Source of the DNA: Primula veris
Taxonomy: Eukaryota; Streptophyta; Magnoliopsida; Ericales; Primulaceae
DNA length: 64,000 nucleotides
NCBI GenBank assembly: GCA_963682055.1
Contig: OY821747.1
Span: forward strand, 28,146,126 to 28,210,125
Direction: 5' to 3'
Positions 20,043 to 30,066 of this stretch are shown one piece after another. The notes beneath the pieces were generated by a model that searched no databases, was not told the DNA's origin, and was given only the letters and a program-made list of their open reading frames with translations. The position numbers were made by a program, and so were the translations under genes. Every line of letters starts with the position of its first letter. The first letter of the stretch is position 1.

Positions 20043-20596
20043 TGATAGAACATAAAACTTGGACCCGAATGTATCTATTCGGGTACGAATCGACCCACCC
20101 ATCATAGAGGGGTATCTAATGCTTAAATGGGTTATGACATGCTTTTCTTTGAGAATAAGAATAGATAATACTAAAAGCCCAAGCCCAATTAATTAGGGAC
20201 CCATGCCTGAAAAATCCCATGAGATGGAAACATTTGACAACATCCTAGGAGGCCTAATTGCCTATAAATAGCCAAGTATCCCCCCTAAGAAAGGGACCAG
20301 AAATCATACCTAAAAAATATAGAGAGAAGGAGAGAAAAGATAAAAACTAGTCAGAACGTATCACATCAATAGTCTAACCGAGCAGGGCAGAGAGTCGAAC
20401 ACCGAAGAGAAGAGAAAGATCACGTCCGGATCAAACAGTGAATCCGAGCATAAATATAGTGATAGAATTGTAGTCCGAACAATGGCAATTGCCGAACAAG
20501 AATAAAAATCAAGAAGTGTTCATCGTTTATTGTCGATCCATTTATATATCATTGTTGAAAAGCCTAACGCAACCGACCAAAGTTATGGCTTTGTCA
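20043..20596 (+). repeat. 3' LTR of the Tat element
   Basis: 554 bp, same ends as the 5' LTR. A loosely purine-rich stretch (gaggaagtcagggagcac) precedes it and may be the polypurine tract. Confidence 0.95.
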
Positions 20597-20601
20597 ATAT
20601 G

Positions 20602-20924
20602 GGTGATTAGCACGTGTTAGAAAGATGTGCGATTATCGTGTGTTAGAGAGATAGGTGCGATCAGAGAGAGATATGTTAGGTTAGAGAGATAGTTTAGATT
20701 AGACAGAGATGTTAGGTGAGAGATATATATGTTAAGTTAGAAATATAGATTAGATTAATAAATAATAAGTATATATATGTATGTTTTTGGTAATTTAAAT
20801 TATTAGTATATGTTTTTTGTAATATAATAATAATAGCGTATGTTTTCGTTAATTATCCCCAAATATTAATTTCCTTTCTCTCTCTCTATGTATTTATATA
20901 TGTATATATTCTGTAAGTTATGTA
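20602..20924 (+). promoter_or_regulatory. Remaining 5' region of the PPR gene, low complexity
   Basis: Begins with degenerate ttagagagat-type repeats that match the sequence left of the Tat insertion (about 3388-3402). It then becomes AT-rich with a CT tract (20872-20888) and tatttatata (about 20889-20900) shortly before the PPR start. The element separates these 320 bp from whatever lay further upstream. Confidence 0.5.
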
Positions 20925-22847
20925 ATGAACCTTCACTTTCAAAAACCTCTTACCTCAAAACTCCCCACTCTCATCTCTCTCCTCGAACAAAGGAAGCTTC
21001 TCGAATCCCAAATCGTCTCGACGCTCAACAAAACCAAAACCCTCCCTCTAATAAAACGCGTTCACTGCCATGTCATCCGAAGCGGCCTCCACCAATGCTG
21101 CTACGTCGTAACAAAACTCATCCGCTCTTTAACCTCTATTACCAATGTGCCTAAATTTGATAGTTTGTTAGCTTACCAACGACGAATATTCGACCAAGTT
21201 GGTTACAAAAGCCCGTTTCTATACACCGCTATGATACGAGGGTATATGGTTCATGGGTGTTTTAAAGATTCAATCTTTTTGTATAATGGTATGAGGAGAG
21301 AGGGGATTAGCCCTGTTTCATTTACCTTTTCCGCTCTTTTTAAAGGGTGTGCGGTGGAAAACGACGTTTTTTTGGGTACTCAGATACATACTCATACGGT
21401 TGTGATTGGTGGGTTTTGTTCGGATTTGTTCGTTGGGAACACAATGATTGATTTCTATGTGAAGTGCGGGTTTTTGGTGTGTGCTCGTAAGGTGTTCGAT
21501 GAAATGGTTGTTAAAGATGAGATTTCTTGGACGACGTTGATTGTCGCGTACACGAGGAAATGCGATATGGGAAATGCGGAGAAATTGTTTTCGGAGCTTC
21601 CAGTGAAGGATATGGTGGCTTGGACCGCGATGGTCACTGGGTTCGCTCAAAACGCAAAGCCTAAAGAAGCTTTGCGTTTTTTCGAGGAAATGATGCAGAA
21701 TGGGGTTGAGGCCGATGAGGTGACGTTGGTTGGTGCTATATCGGCTTGTGCACAGTTGGGAGGTGCTAAGTACGCGAGTTGGGTGAGTGATGTGGCGGTG
21801 AGGTCTGGGTTCGAGCCTGAGAAAAATGTGGTTATAGGTTCTGCCATGATAGATATGTACTCGAAATGCGGGAGTGTTGAAGACGCGTATAGGGTTTTCA
21901 AGAGGATGAGGGAGAGGAACGTGTTTTCCTACAGCTCCATGATTGTTGGGTACGCGATGCATGGGCGTGCGAATGCAGCAATTCAGTTGTTTGAGCAGAT
22001 GTTACGAACAGAGATTAAGCCGAATGGGGTTACATTTATTGGGGTGCTAACAGCCTGTACTCATGTGGGTATGGTTGAGTACGGTAGGAATTTGTTTGAG
22101 AATATGGAGAAACGTTACGGTGTTACACCATCTGTGGATCATTATGCTTGTATGGTTGATATTTTGGGCCGAGCTGGGCGATTAAAAGAAGCCCTTGAGC
22201 TCATTAGTACAATGAAAATGGACCCTCATGGTGGTGTATGGGGAGCTCTGTTAGGAGCTTGTCGCATACATGGAAATCCGGATATTGCTGAGATTGCTGC
22301 TAGCCATTTATTTGAGATTGAACCGAAGGCTATAGGGAATTACCTTTTACTTTCGAATATTTACGCTTCGGCTAGAAGGTGGGATGATGTGGCAAGAATA
22401 AGGAAGTTGATGAGAACAAAGGGTTTGAAAAAGAACCCGGGGTGTAGCTGGACCGAAGGGGAAAAAGGGGTAGTCCACGAGTTTTTTGCGGGTGATATGA
22501 ACCATTCAAAATCCAGAGAGATTAAGCAAGAATTGAGCAAAATTTTGCAGAGATTAATTTTGAACGGGTACCAACCAAACTTGAGTTGTGTTCCTTATGA
22601 TATAAGTGACGATGAAAAGAAGAGGTTATTAATGACTCACAGTGAAAAACTGGCGCTGGCGTTTGGGCTGCTTACGACAAGTGCTGGCACCCCCATTAGG
22701 ATTGTTAAGAATCTTAGGATTTGCGAGGATTGTCACTCATTCATGTGTGGGGCATCGAGTGTATCCGCGAGGGTGATCGTAGTGAGAGATAACATGAGGT
22801 TCCATCATTTCAGCAATGGGTCGTGCTCTTGTGGTAATTTCTGGTAG
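20925..22847 (+). CDS. Pentatricopeptide repeat protein, PLS-DYW class (probable At5g44230 orthologue)
   Basis: An intact intronless 640-residue ORF. The N-terminal 40 residues are basic and Ser/Thr/Leu-rich, suitable for an organelle transit peptide. A run of PLS-type PPR motifs follows (for example DEISWTTLIVAYTRKCDMGN and MVAWTAMVTGFAQNAKP), then E/E+ motifs and a DYW deaminase domain. Deaminase signatures: HSE at 572-574 and CEDCH at 600-604. The C-terminal zinc-binding segment is HHFSNGSCSCGNFW, so the last three residues are NFW and not DYW. Proteins of this class choose C-to-U editing sites in plastid or mitochondrial RNA. Overall sequence resembles Arabidopsis At5g44230 from memory; an alignment would be needed to confirm it. 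The Tat element sits 324 bp upstream. Confidence 0.93.
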   Translation: MNLHFQKPLTSKLPTLISLLEQRKLLESQIVSTLNKTKTLPLIKRVHCHVIRSGLHQCCYVVTKLIRSLTSITNVPKFDSLLAYQRRIFDQVGYKSPFLYTAMIRGYMVHGCFKDSIFLYNGMRREGISPVSFTFSALFKGCAVENDVFLGTQIHTHTVVIGGFCSDLFVGNTMIDFYVKCGFLVCARKVFDEMVVKDEISWTTLIVAYTRKCDMGNAEKLFSELPVKDMVAWTAMVTGFAQNAKPKEALRFFEEMMQNGVEADEVTLVGAISACAQLGGAKYASWVSDVAVRSGFEPEKNVVIGSAMIDMYSKCGSVEDAYRVFKRMRERNVFSYSSMIVGYAMHGRANAAIQLFEQMLRTEIKPNGVTFIGVLTACTHVGMVEYGRNLFENMEKRYGVTPSVDHYACMVDILGRAGRLKEALELISTMKMDPHGGVWGALLGACRIHGNPDIAEIAASHLFEIEPKAIGNYLLLSNIYASARRWDDVARIRKLMRTKGLKKNPGCSWTEGEKGVVHEFFAGDMNHSKSREIKQELSKILQRLILNGYQPNLSCVPYDISDDEKKRLLMTHSEKLALAFGLLTTSAGTPIRIVKNLRICEDCHSFMCGASSVSARVIVVRDNMRFHHFSNGSCSCGNFW

Positions 22848-24100
22848 CTTTTACCTTAAATAAAACTGTGTTGCTAGAAGGTGATCAAATCACTGCCAGA
22901 ATGTTGGTGACTAAGCGATATCTGTAATTGCTCGGGATTTCAATCCACTAGTGGTTTTCTTCAATCTTTATACTGGAATAAGAACATATAAATCAATATG
23001 AATTTGGGACAATGCATTATCTATAAGAGGGATTATGAAGCTCTCAGAAGACGGTTACTCATCAGCAATTGCTTTATTTTGGGTGAGAAACACAAACACT
23101 TTCGGTCTATCTAAACTTTCCTTAAATATGACTTGGAGTCTTCTGTGAGATAGTGTAGATATACTTCATGATACAGTTGAGTTTATATTTTATTTTATGG
23201 GCAAGGAAAGATTGGAGATCCTTCATCGTATTAAGAGAAAGAGATGCTCCTGAGTCCTGATTATATTATTTCTGTTTCAAGATAGACTAGGTTCCGTTCT
23301 ATGACGACTGGAATAGGGTTGCCATGTACTGTTTGAGTTAATGAGGATAAAACATTTCCCTGATCATGATTATAAAACCATATAAATGTTTCTTTAAATG
23401 TGAAAGATATGAACTATCAACTCTAAAGGCTTATTCGGATGCCATCCCATCAATTATTCTTTTGTTCGCTATAATTTGTACTGTTATTAGTTGATCAACT
23501 TTAAACTGAGCTGGTTTGGTTTTCTGGCATGAGAAGATTAGATGTTTCAAGCAATAAACCTACTAGTTCCGGAGACTCCAATAGCAAACTTATTAGTTTA
23601 GTTACTGTAGCCAAACAAGCCTAAAGGTCGACATATTAGCCTTTAAAACTAAACTGAAGGTCTGTTCTTCAAGGCTCTGTGCATGTATGCCATCATGAAA
23701 ATGTTGTAACATGAATCTGCAACTATAACTATTCTCGGGATAAGCTATTGGTAACAATAAGCTCTCAATAACACCTAGCTCGGTTCTTATCTGGGAAAAA
23801 AAGTATGTTCATTTAAAATCTTCACCTGTACTCTTTCAGGCTAAGTATATATTTTCTGTTTGACAGTTTAGGCCATTGTTCGATATGGAACAGTTTAGAT
23901 ATGTTATTTTGGAAGATGTGATTTATTTAACTGAATGTTAAAATTCAAAGATATGAACTTTTAGAAGGAAATAGGTGATTCCACAGATGATCCTTGCTCA
24001 ACTTCACACAAACAAAAACAACTTGGTAACATATACACAACTGAAACACGTATAACAAATTGTACATAACTGAGGTACGGGAACGCTACACGCAGAACAT
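22848..24100. other. 3' flank of the PPR gene; no further gene seen
   Basis: Begins with a likely 3' untranslated region (aataaaac at about 22860). The rest is AT-rich, with no ORF of note, hairpin or mobile-element end that I recognise. Confidence 0.5.
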
Positions 24101-24104
24101 TAAA

Positions 24105-24989
24105 CTACTTGGGGCCACTTTTAGCATAGTTTGTGGATCCCGACATGGCTTTGAGTTGGGATCCACTCGACAAAAGTTGTGGATCGATTTTCTTCTCATT
24201 TTGAGCAGTTGTTGTAGGTGGATCATCCTTATTCCCTCCTTCAATCTTCTTCTTGAACTTCTCTTTCAGTTTTTCTTTCTTGTTTCCTCCTTCCTCTCCA
24301 TACTTCTCCGTCTACATAGATCGAAACAATTTTTGGAACCTTGGTGCATCAAATATAGTATTATATGCCATTACGGTTCGAGTTTTTGTCAATAATGTGA
24401 GGTCCAAGAAATTCAAGCCATGTTAGGTTACCAGGAATATTCTGAAGCAAACATTTTAATGGCGACGATAAAAATGAAAAGCATTTAGACGTTATATTAT
24501 GGACTTTTTATGCATAACTGTCCTGTAACTGATGCTGAATCGCTGATTGCTTCATTGATCCTATTCATTTTGATATAAGTTACTGAGCTATATAATCTTG
24601 ACTTATTTGAGACTGAAAACGACTTGGTTCCTTCAGAAATTTTGTTTAAGCTCCTTCAACCTAGAAACCAAATTATTAACCCAGCTTATAAGTAATTAAC
24701 TTTTAGCAAGAACAATTTAGCAGAAAAAAAAACTAAATTGCAAACAAGCAAGCCATAATTCGGGATCACAATAGGCCATATTATATAATACCAAGCTCTG
24801 GTCTGCGTTGTCAGATTGTTGAAGCATGTCGAAAAATGCCTGGTCTTGTTGTGCTTGTTGACCACCCAATCCAGCGGCGAAAAGGGCCACATTAGGAATA
24901 GGTTTGGCACAATCTTCTGGGGAAATCGGATTACCGTGCTCATCGGATTGGTAAGCAGGATAGCCTGGCTGTTTCCTTATATGTGCCAT
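24105..24989 (-). CDS. D1: divergent dehydrin-like protein, two exons
   Basis: Exon 1 is 24989-24792 (66 codons, donor TTG|GTATTA). Exon 2 is 24311-24105 (acceptor TATGTAG, 68 codons plus stop). The phase-0 intron sits at the same place as in the clearer dehydrins D4 and D5. Exon 1 has a Y-segment-like SDEHGNPI. Exon 2 begins TEKYGEEGGNKKEKLKEKFK, resembling a single degenerate K-segment. About 134 residues. Dehydrins are disordered, hydrophilic proteins that protect membranes and proteins during drying or cold. An ABRE-type element lies about 160 bp upstream. The weak donor and divergence mean it could be a decaying copy. Confidence 0.6.
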
Positions 24990-25145
24990 ATTTCCCCAAA
25001 AAGTACTTGCTAGCCTCGAGTTCAAGCTGAAAGCTATGCCTATTATAGAACGAAAATTTAGTAGTGTACCACAATATGCTTATATATTTATCAAACTTGA
25101 GGTGAAGAGTGTTTGTTGTGATCCAAGGTGGCCTAAGAGCCATAT

Positions 25146-25152
25146 GCCACGT
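25146..25152 (-). promoter_or_regulatory. ABRE-type element upstream of D1
   Basis: Minus-strand ACGTGGC about 160 bp upstream of ATG 24989 and about 60 bp upstream of a TATATAAG box (about 25080-25087). Same position as in D2 and D4. Confidence 0.6.
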
Positions 25153-25454
25153 TTTGTACAACTGTTTATTTTCCTAGCTAGGAACTGACAAGTGTTTCTC
25201 ATTTCTCAAAGCTTTCTTCAGATAAGACAAGAGCAAAAATGTTAGATATTTGACAACGACAAATGTGAGGATTAGCAAGAGACACTTTGTTACTAACGGC
25301 ATTTACTTTAGCAACAAGCATTCTGATGATATATTGACATCTTTGTTTTAGTGGATAGTCCAGCATCAAGAAAACCTGCAAGTGAAATTCTAACTAAGTT
25401 GAGGTCCAGTGAAGTGTTATGTTGTCAATTACTATATGCTTAATTATAAAGTTG

Positions 25455-25595
25455 AACATATATGTCTTACGGTCTTACCTGTCAAAAGTAACCGATGTCG
25501 ATTCAAAGCATGTGATCCTGGTGAAAGAAGCAAGGCCCTAGCATGAAAAAGAAGTCTCTTTAAGACTAGCCAGGATAACTGCCTGATAGCCATAA
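25455..25595 (-). ncRNA. Half copy of a MIR169 locus (star arm only)
   Basis: Contains the same star-arm sequence as the intact hairpin (agccaggataactgcctgatagcc, 25568-25591 on the plus strand) and the same 3' flank as the other copies. No mature-arm match occurs in the 150 bp where it should be. Probably non-functional. Confidence 0.6.
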
Positions 25596-25929
25596 AGTAT
25601 GTCGTTGTGCCGATATACGTTTGAAATATATACACAAAAATGGACAAACATAATAGTTCTTCTCCATGTCGAGAAAGCTTGGAAGTAAAGTATATGAAAG
25701 ATCTAATTTGTTCATAGTGATAACTGAGAAGCCTAGGGAATTTATTTATATTTCTCACTCCAATAATTCCAAACTTTACCATTGTCTGTCATGGTGTCCA
25801 TTCTCTCTAAAATTAGCTATATTTAAGTGCCAAGCTAAACCGCAATTGGAATTTTCGACGTGTAAAGAACAAGCAACTTGTATCGAGAAGAAACAAAGAA
25901 CAGATCTTCGTAAAAGAAAAGAAGGCCTA

Positions 25930-26090
25930 GCATGAAGTAGAAGAGCCTTTCAGATTAGCCAGGATAACTGCCTGATAGCCAAAAAGGATAACCAGATGTA
26001 CTTAAACAATATGCACGTACGATTGGATAATCCTTTTAAGTGGCCACAGGCAAGTCATCCTTGGCTATCAAACTAGGCTCTTGCATTCAT
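25930..26090 (-). ncRNA. MIR169: MIR169 precursor hairpin (miR169h-n type)
   Basis: The mature 21-mer occupies 26067-26047 on the minus strand, begins TAGCCAAGGATGACTTGC and ends CTG. By memory it is identical to Arabidopsis miR169h-n. About 75 nt further 3' (25974-25953) lies a star arm GGCAGTTATCCTGGCTAA. The arms pair well beyond the miRNA duplex, from GAGCC at the base to TGGC(C/T)A near the loop. Mature on the 5' arm fits MIR169 precursors. miR169 directs cleavage of NF-YA transcripts and is drought/ABA responsive in several plants. A TATATATAG box lies about 105 nt upstream of the mature sequence. Confidence 0.92.
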
Positions 26091-26159
26091 GTAAGACCTC
26101 TCTTCCTAATAAAGAAACTATGCTAGATCGTAACTAATTGAGTTGTACAAAGCTTTGTG

Positions 26160-26520
26160 TTTGCCTCTTCTATATATAGAGTATATACACCATACTACAT
26201 ATCTTTTGACATCTGATTCGGAAATTTCTAGATATGGGTATTTGCATGGTTGATGATCTTAGATACATCTCTTTTAATTAGCTTTAGCCCTTTGGTGCAT
26301 GCAAGGGTGAACAATGTATTATTACAAGGAATATATTCTTTCAAATCTTAAACCCAACTTTAGAAGTAACCACTGCTGTATATGTTTCTCACCTTATAAT
26401 TTCAGCTTGCTTTTAGTGGAATTTCAAAGATAACGAATCAGGATACATGGATATTGACTAATAACAATCCCAACTTGGCACAAGTCAATCTAAGTTGAAA
26501 TTTAAGGGTCAACTTGAAAA
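26160..26520 (-). promoter_or_regulatory. MIR169 upstream region, repeated elsewhere in the window
   Basis: TATA box near 26171-26178. The sequence gacatctgattcgg ... tttgcat ... cttgcaccaagtcaatctaag-type recurs at about 27725-27890, 31995-32190, 33590-33880, 37060-37380 and 50395-50690. It therefore marks every MIR169-related copy, including ones whose hairpin is gone. Confidence 0.6.
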
Positions 26521-27237
26521 GAGAATTTTTAAAATTATTTAAAAGTAAATCAATTTATGGCGTTTATGTAGTCGGATTCCAGAGTTTAAACTTGTATTTT
26601 GTTGTATTATTTCTCTTGTTCCAAAAAGTTTACAAGCATAAATAAATAAATTAATTAAAAGGTTCATTTGAATGAGCTCATATTGGCACTTCTAGCAAAA
26701 CCAGTTGACCATATCTGACTGCATTGGCCTAGCTAATTAAGAAGGATTTTCAGTTTTCGGAAGTTTTATCTGTATGTTTATAAATAATTCTGTTTTCTGT
26801 GATTATTATATCCTGTGAAAGATTTCTTTACTCAGTAACTGCTTGATATAGTAGAACTTATGTTTTCAGATAGAACTTATGTTTTCAGATTTTCTCTTTG
26901 TTTTTCCTCCATTCCAATGGCTGCCCAGCTGCATTACAATGAGAAAGTTGGAACTTCTCCAATAAGAGAATAAAGATAAACCAAACCCATAGAAATTTGA
27001 AGACCAGCCATATTTATATTTAGAACCCTTTTACATGAATTCATAAAACAAATCTTGAGTGGAATACCCCTTGGTCTCATATCGGAATACTCATGTGTAA
27101 ACTAATGCATGGTTATAATCAGGATTTCACTGAAAAGATACGGCAATGCTTCGTAGTTAACTCGGGAACTTCTACTTTATCTTCTAATATCTGATTACAC
27201 TGTAGACTACAATATCTGATTCATTCTTACATATAAG
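26521..27237. other. No gene seen; diverged duplication of 27.9-28.7 kb
   Basis: Segments such as ggtctcatatcggaatactc (27070s) and gaccatatctgactgcatt (26700s) have diverged matches near 28630 and 28245, so this is part of the old tandem duplication of the MIR169 upstream region. Confidence 0.4.
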
Positions 27238-27710
27238 CAATATTTTAAATAGCGTTATCGCTACCGTAGCGTTTTTTCGATAGAAACGCTAAAAGCGCAA
27301 ATAGCGTTGCTACATAGCGCTTTGCGGTGTATTTTTTTTTTTGTCTAAATACATATAAATATATCATTAAATTCATAACATCTAATAAAAATTAACTAAA
27401 TATATATAAAAAGTTGTAACTAATAATCACAAAATGATTATAGTTGAGATGTCATGGCATTAACTTTGTTTGCAAGAGTTTTGGGATTTGATTCTTTTTA
27501 GCCTCCAATAATTTCATTAAAATTTTGACACAAAAAAAAAAAAAAAATAATAATAATAATTTGGACTGCACCCGCTATAACGTAAATAGCGTTCCTATAA
27601 CGCGAATTTAGCGTTTTTCCATCCAAATAGCGGTTTATCATAGCATTTTTTGACCGAAAAACGCTATTTCGTGAATTATAGCGCAATATAACGCGTTTTT
27701 TAAAACAATG
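27238..27710. mobile_element. hAT-like MITE (AGCG-rich family), copy 1
   Basis: 473 bp with ends CAATATTTTAAA and TTTAAAACAATG (terminal inverted repeats), flanked by a perfect 8-bp direct repeat CATATAAG (27230-27237 and 27711-27718). The subterminal regions are rich in AGCG/CGCT motifs that pair across the element. It has no transposase, so it is a non-autonomous element; the 8-bp target duplication suggests hAT. Confidence 0.8.
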
Positions 27711-27900
27711 CATATAAGAATACATTATATTATGATTTCAGAGCTGTCTTTAGGAGTTACCGTTGCTGTGTATATTTATTACTCCTTTAATTCCAGCTTG
27801 CTTTTTTAAGAATTCAACGATAGCGGATCCCGATATTGACAATTCTAACTTGCACCGAGTCAATCTAAGCTGAAATTTAAAGCTCGCTTTGGCCTATTTA

Positions 27901-27902
<2 letters not shown>

Positions 27903-27931
<29 letters not shown>
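27903..27931. repeat. (TA)n microsatellite
   Basis: About 14 TA units. It is followed by a gtggtgggaaaacccca-type inverted stretch and a pentanucleotide (AAATA)n run at 28042-28075. Confidence 0.8.
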
Positions 27932-27936
<5 letters not shown>

Positions 27937-29020
27937 GTGGGAAAACCCCACATTTTTATTTTATTGAATTGGCGAAATAAAAATACGGGGGGAAAAACCC
28001 CGCAAAATGGATTGGGCCAAAAGTGCACTAATCCGAAATAAAAGTCTCAAAAATAAAATAAAATAAAATAAAATAAATACAACGAAAATGGAACTGCAAC
28101 ACTTTGTAAAAAACATTAAATAAGTGAAGAAAACTAAAGTCTTCATCCTTGAAAAACAGCCTCTCCAACTTCCAGGAATTAACTGTGTAAAAATTGCCTA
28201 TTTATCAACTATTTACTGTTTGGCAGCCTTAAGTTTATGACCCTCCAGGTGCCATATCTGATTGCATTTGCTAAAAAGATATTCAAGTTTTAGTACCTTT
28301 ATTAGCTAGGTCTGTCTATGGTTCCTATTTTTTTGGTCATATATCATCTCCTGATCCTTTTACAGTATAATTAGCCTGATCAATTGCTTGGCATTATACA
28401 TTGTTTTTAGACAATCACTAACTTTTCTTCCATAACAATGGTCATCAAATCGAATTACGAGAATCTGATAATTAAGAGCTAAGAATGACCAAGTTGAAAC
28501 TTGTCCAACATAGAGCTCAATTGAGTACCAGAAACCTAAAGTGTAGAAACAAAAACTATGTCAATATATTCAAAATAACCCTTTCGATTTGGACTAGTAT
28601 CTTTTAATCCTAAGGTGAATTCCCTTTGTCTCATATCAGAACACTTGTGAGTCGTGAGTAAACTGAAAATTGCCAACAATTACGATGTTGTTACTGAGGA
28701 CCCAAGCCTCGGGTAGATAGAAAAAAAAAACTTATACAAAATGCGAAAAAGCTGAAACCATTCCCATAAGTCATCGACGTGCCTATCGGTTATAATAATT
28801 GATATAGTTGTTACTTATTGTTCCATTAAATGAGATTATCATATCAAAAATTATTAACATATCATGTGTTTTTAAAATGTGCCCCGGGACACAAGTTAGC
28901 CATCCAATGTGTTTGCTAACTTTAGTATAAAACTTAACAAGTGATTGCCAACATGACATTTAATAAATGTGTTATCAAGTACAATATGATCAAAATATCA
29001 TCTATTAGCTAACAAATGAC
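27932..29020. other. No gene seen; AT-rich spacer
   Basis: Contains the (AAATA)n run, diverged copies of 26.5-27.2 kb sequence and, at 28860-29020, sequence shared with the D3 downstream flank (about 35760-35890). Confidence 0.4.
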
Positions 29021-29021
29021 A

Positions 29022-29189
29022 CTAAAAGATAAGATATATGTAGTTAAATGTAGTTGATTTTAGACCATTCATGCCTTTATTAGTGACGAGGCCTCGGCTA
29101 GTCGTGTTTACATCACTATTATCATGAACTACTTGGGTATCCAACTCGTTGTTTTGGACAATACCATATTGGTCTCCATTTTGTGCCAT
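29022..29189 (-). pseudogene. D2: dehydrin exon 1 without exon 2
   Basis: ATG at 29189 opens MAQNGDQYGIVQNNELDTQV, matching exon 1 of D3, D4 and D5. After about 43 codons the similarity to D4/D5 ends, no GTAAGT donor is present, and the frame stops at 29022. No K-segment exon is found in the 1.5 kb downstream. The same truncated structure occurs in D3, so the damage predates their duplication. Its promoter is well preserved. Confidence 0.7.
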
Positions 29190-29302
29190 TTTCTAAAATA
29201 GAACAGTAGCAAATTAAATGAAGTTCTTAGTTTGGTGATATTCTGGATGTATGTTGTGGATTGATTAATTTGGCTGATGATCAGTTCGATATAGTACTTC
29301 AC

Positions 29303-29310
29303 TTTATATA
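29303..29310 (-). promoter_or_regulatory. TATA box of D2
   Basis: Minus-strand TATATAAA, about 115 bp upstream of ATG 29189. Conserved in D3 (about 36160-36170). Confidence 0.6.
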
Positions 29311-29347
29311 GAAATTTTGTAATATGTGTTTGATTTTTAATTGTGGT

Positions 29348-29354
29348 GCCACGT
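29348..29354 (-). promoter_or_regulatory. ABRE-type element upstream of D2
   Basis: Minus-strand ACGTGGC within TACGTGGCACCACAATTA, a block conserved at the same distance upstream of D3, D4 and D5. Confidence 0.6.
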
Positions 29355-29934
29355 ATATGAATAAACTTGTGTTTGGTTGCGTAAACCCTTTGGAAAGAAA
29401 GTAGAATAAAATATTTTTGTTAGGATGATTCACTATTTTCATGTTCTAGAAATGACAGGTAAAGGTGATACCTCACCACGAATATTTACTAAACGACAAC
29501 ATGCTTTCTAAAATAAGTAATTCTGGGTAACCCCACACTTTGTACCCTCTATTATTGACTCTATATTTTAAATTATCATATATTAAGCCCTAATTATCTT
29601 CTTTCTCTCCCCTTTTCACTTCATTGAAAGTGTGTTTTACTATATTTTACACTTCTTATTTTATAAAAACTCTCGGGTTTCATTATGAAACTTTCATGAG
29701 GCTCTTGCTTGCCTTCATGTAAACAATTATTGTCTATGGCTCATTTCAACTGCTAGCTGTTTATTGTATATGGAGTTAAGTTTTATTGTACGTAAAATCA
29801 ATAAAAGTGCAAGTAATGAAAAAAAATAAACAATTTTATTTCTATAATGTAATATGACTCTATTACAAAATTCCGACACTTGCAGAATGTAAATGCAATT
29901 AATTAAAATTTCAGACATAATAATATAAGTTATT

Positions 29935-30066
29935 AAACTGCTGGACTTGTTTGTAATTAAACAAAACTGTCAGAAAGAATAGTATAAAACTAAACTGCTG
30001 GACTGTTTGTTAATTAAAAGAAACTGTCAGACAGAATAGTATAATTACTAAACTGCTGGACTGTAA
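29935..30066 (+). repeat. 57-58 bp tandem repeat, about 2.3 copies
   Basis: Units start at 29935, 29992 and 30050, each with aaactgctggact; the first two continue to aaactgtcagaaagaatagtat or a close variant. Confidence 0.75.

Larger units (their letters stand above)
3403..20596 (+). mobile_element. Complete 17.2-kb Tat-lineage Ty3/Gypsy LTR retrotransposon
   Basis: Two 554-bp LTRs (3403-3956 and 20043-20596) start TGATAGAAC and end GCTTTGTCA. They differ at about five positions by hand count. The element is flanked by a perfect 5-bp target duplication, ATATG, at 3398-3402 and 20597-20601. Order: LTR, primer site, gag, protease, reverse transcriptase, RNase H, second RNase H-type domain, integrase, tandem repeats, antisense genes, LTR. 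Lineage evidence: YIDDMVVKS in RT, the extra RNase H domain after the first, the CX2H-type gag motif, and antisense ORFs between pol and the 3' LTR, all known from Tat-lineage elements. The sense polyprotein is broken, so this copy is non-autonomous. It landed 324 bp upstream of the PPR start codon. Confidence 0.95.

Noticed and set aside
20602..20760. Promoter-like tandem repeats before the PPR gene
   Set aside because: Degenerate ttagagagat repeats also present left of the Tat insertion; simple low-complexity DNA, not a defined control element.
24060..24395. Plus-strand 111-residue ORF
   Set aside because: Antisense shadow of D1 exon 2, which has matching splice signals and dehydrin-like sequence on the other strand.
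27932..28150. Possible LINE/SINE tail after the (TA)n microsatellite
   Set aside because: The ggaaaaccccac inverted stretch and A-rich run are suggestive (a similar stretch lies near 53737), but no coding domain, poly(A) end or target duplication could be fixed.
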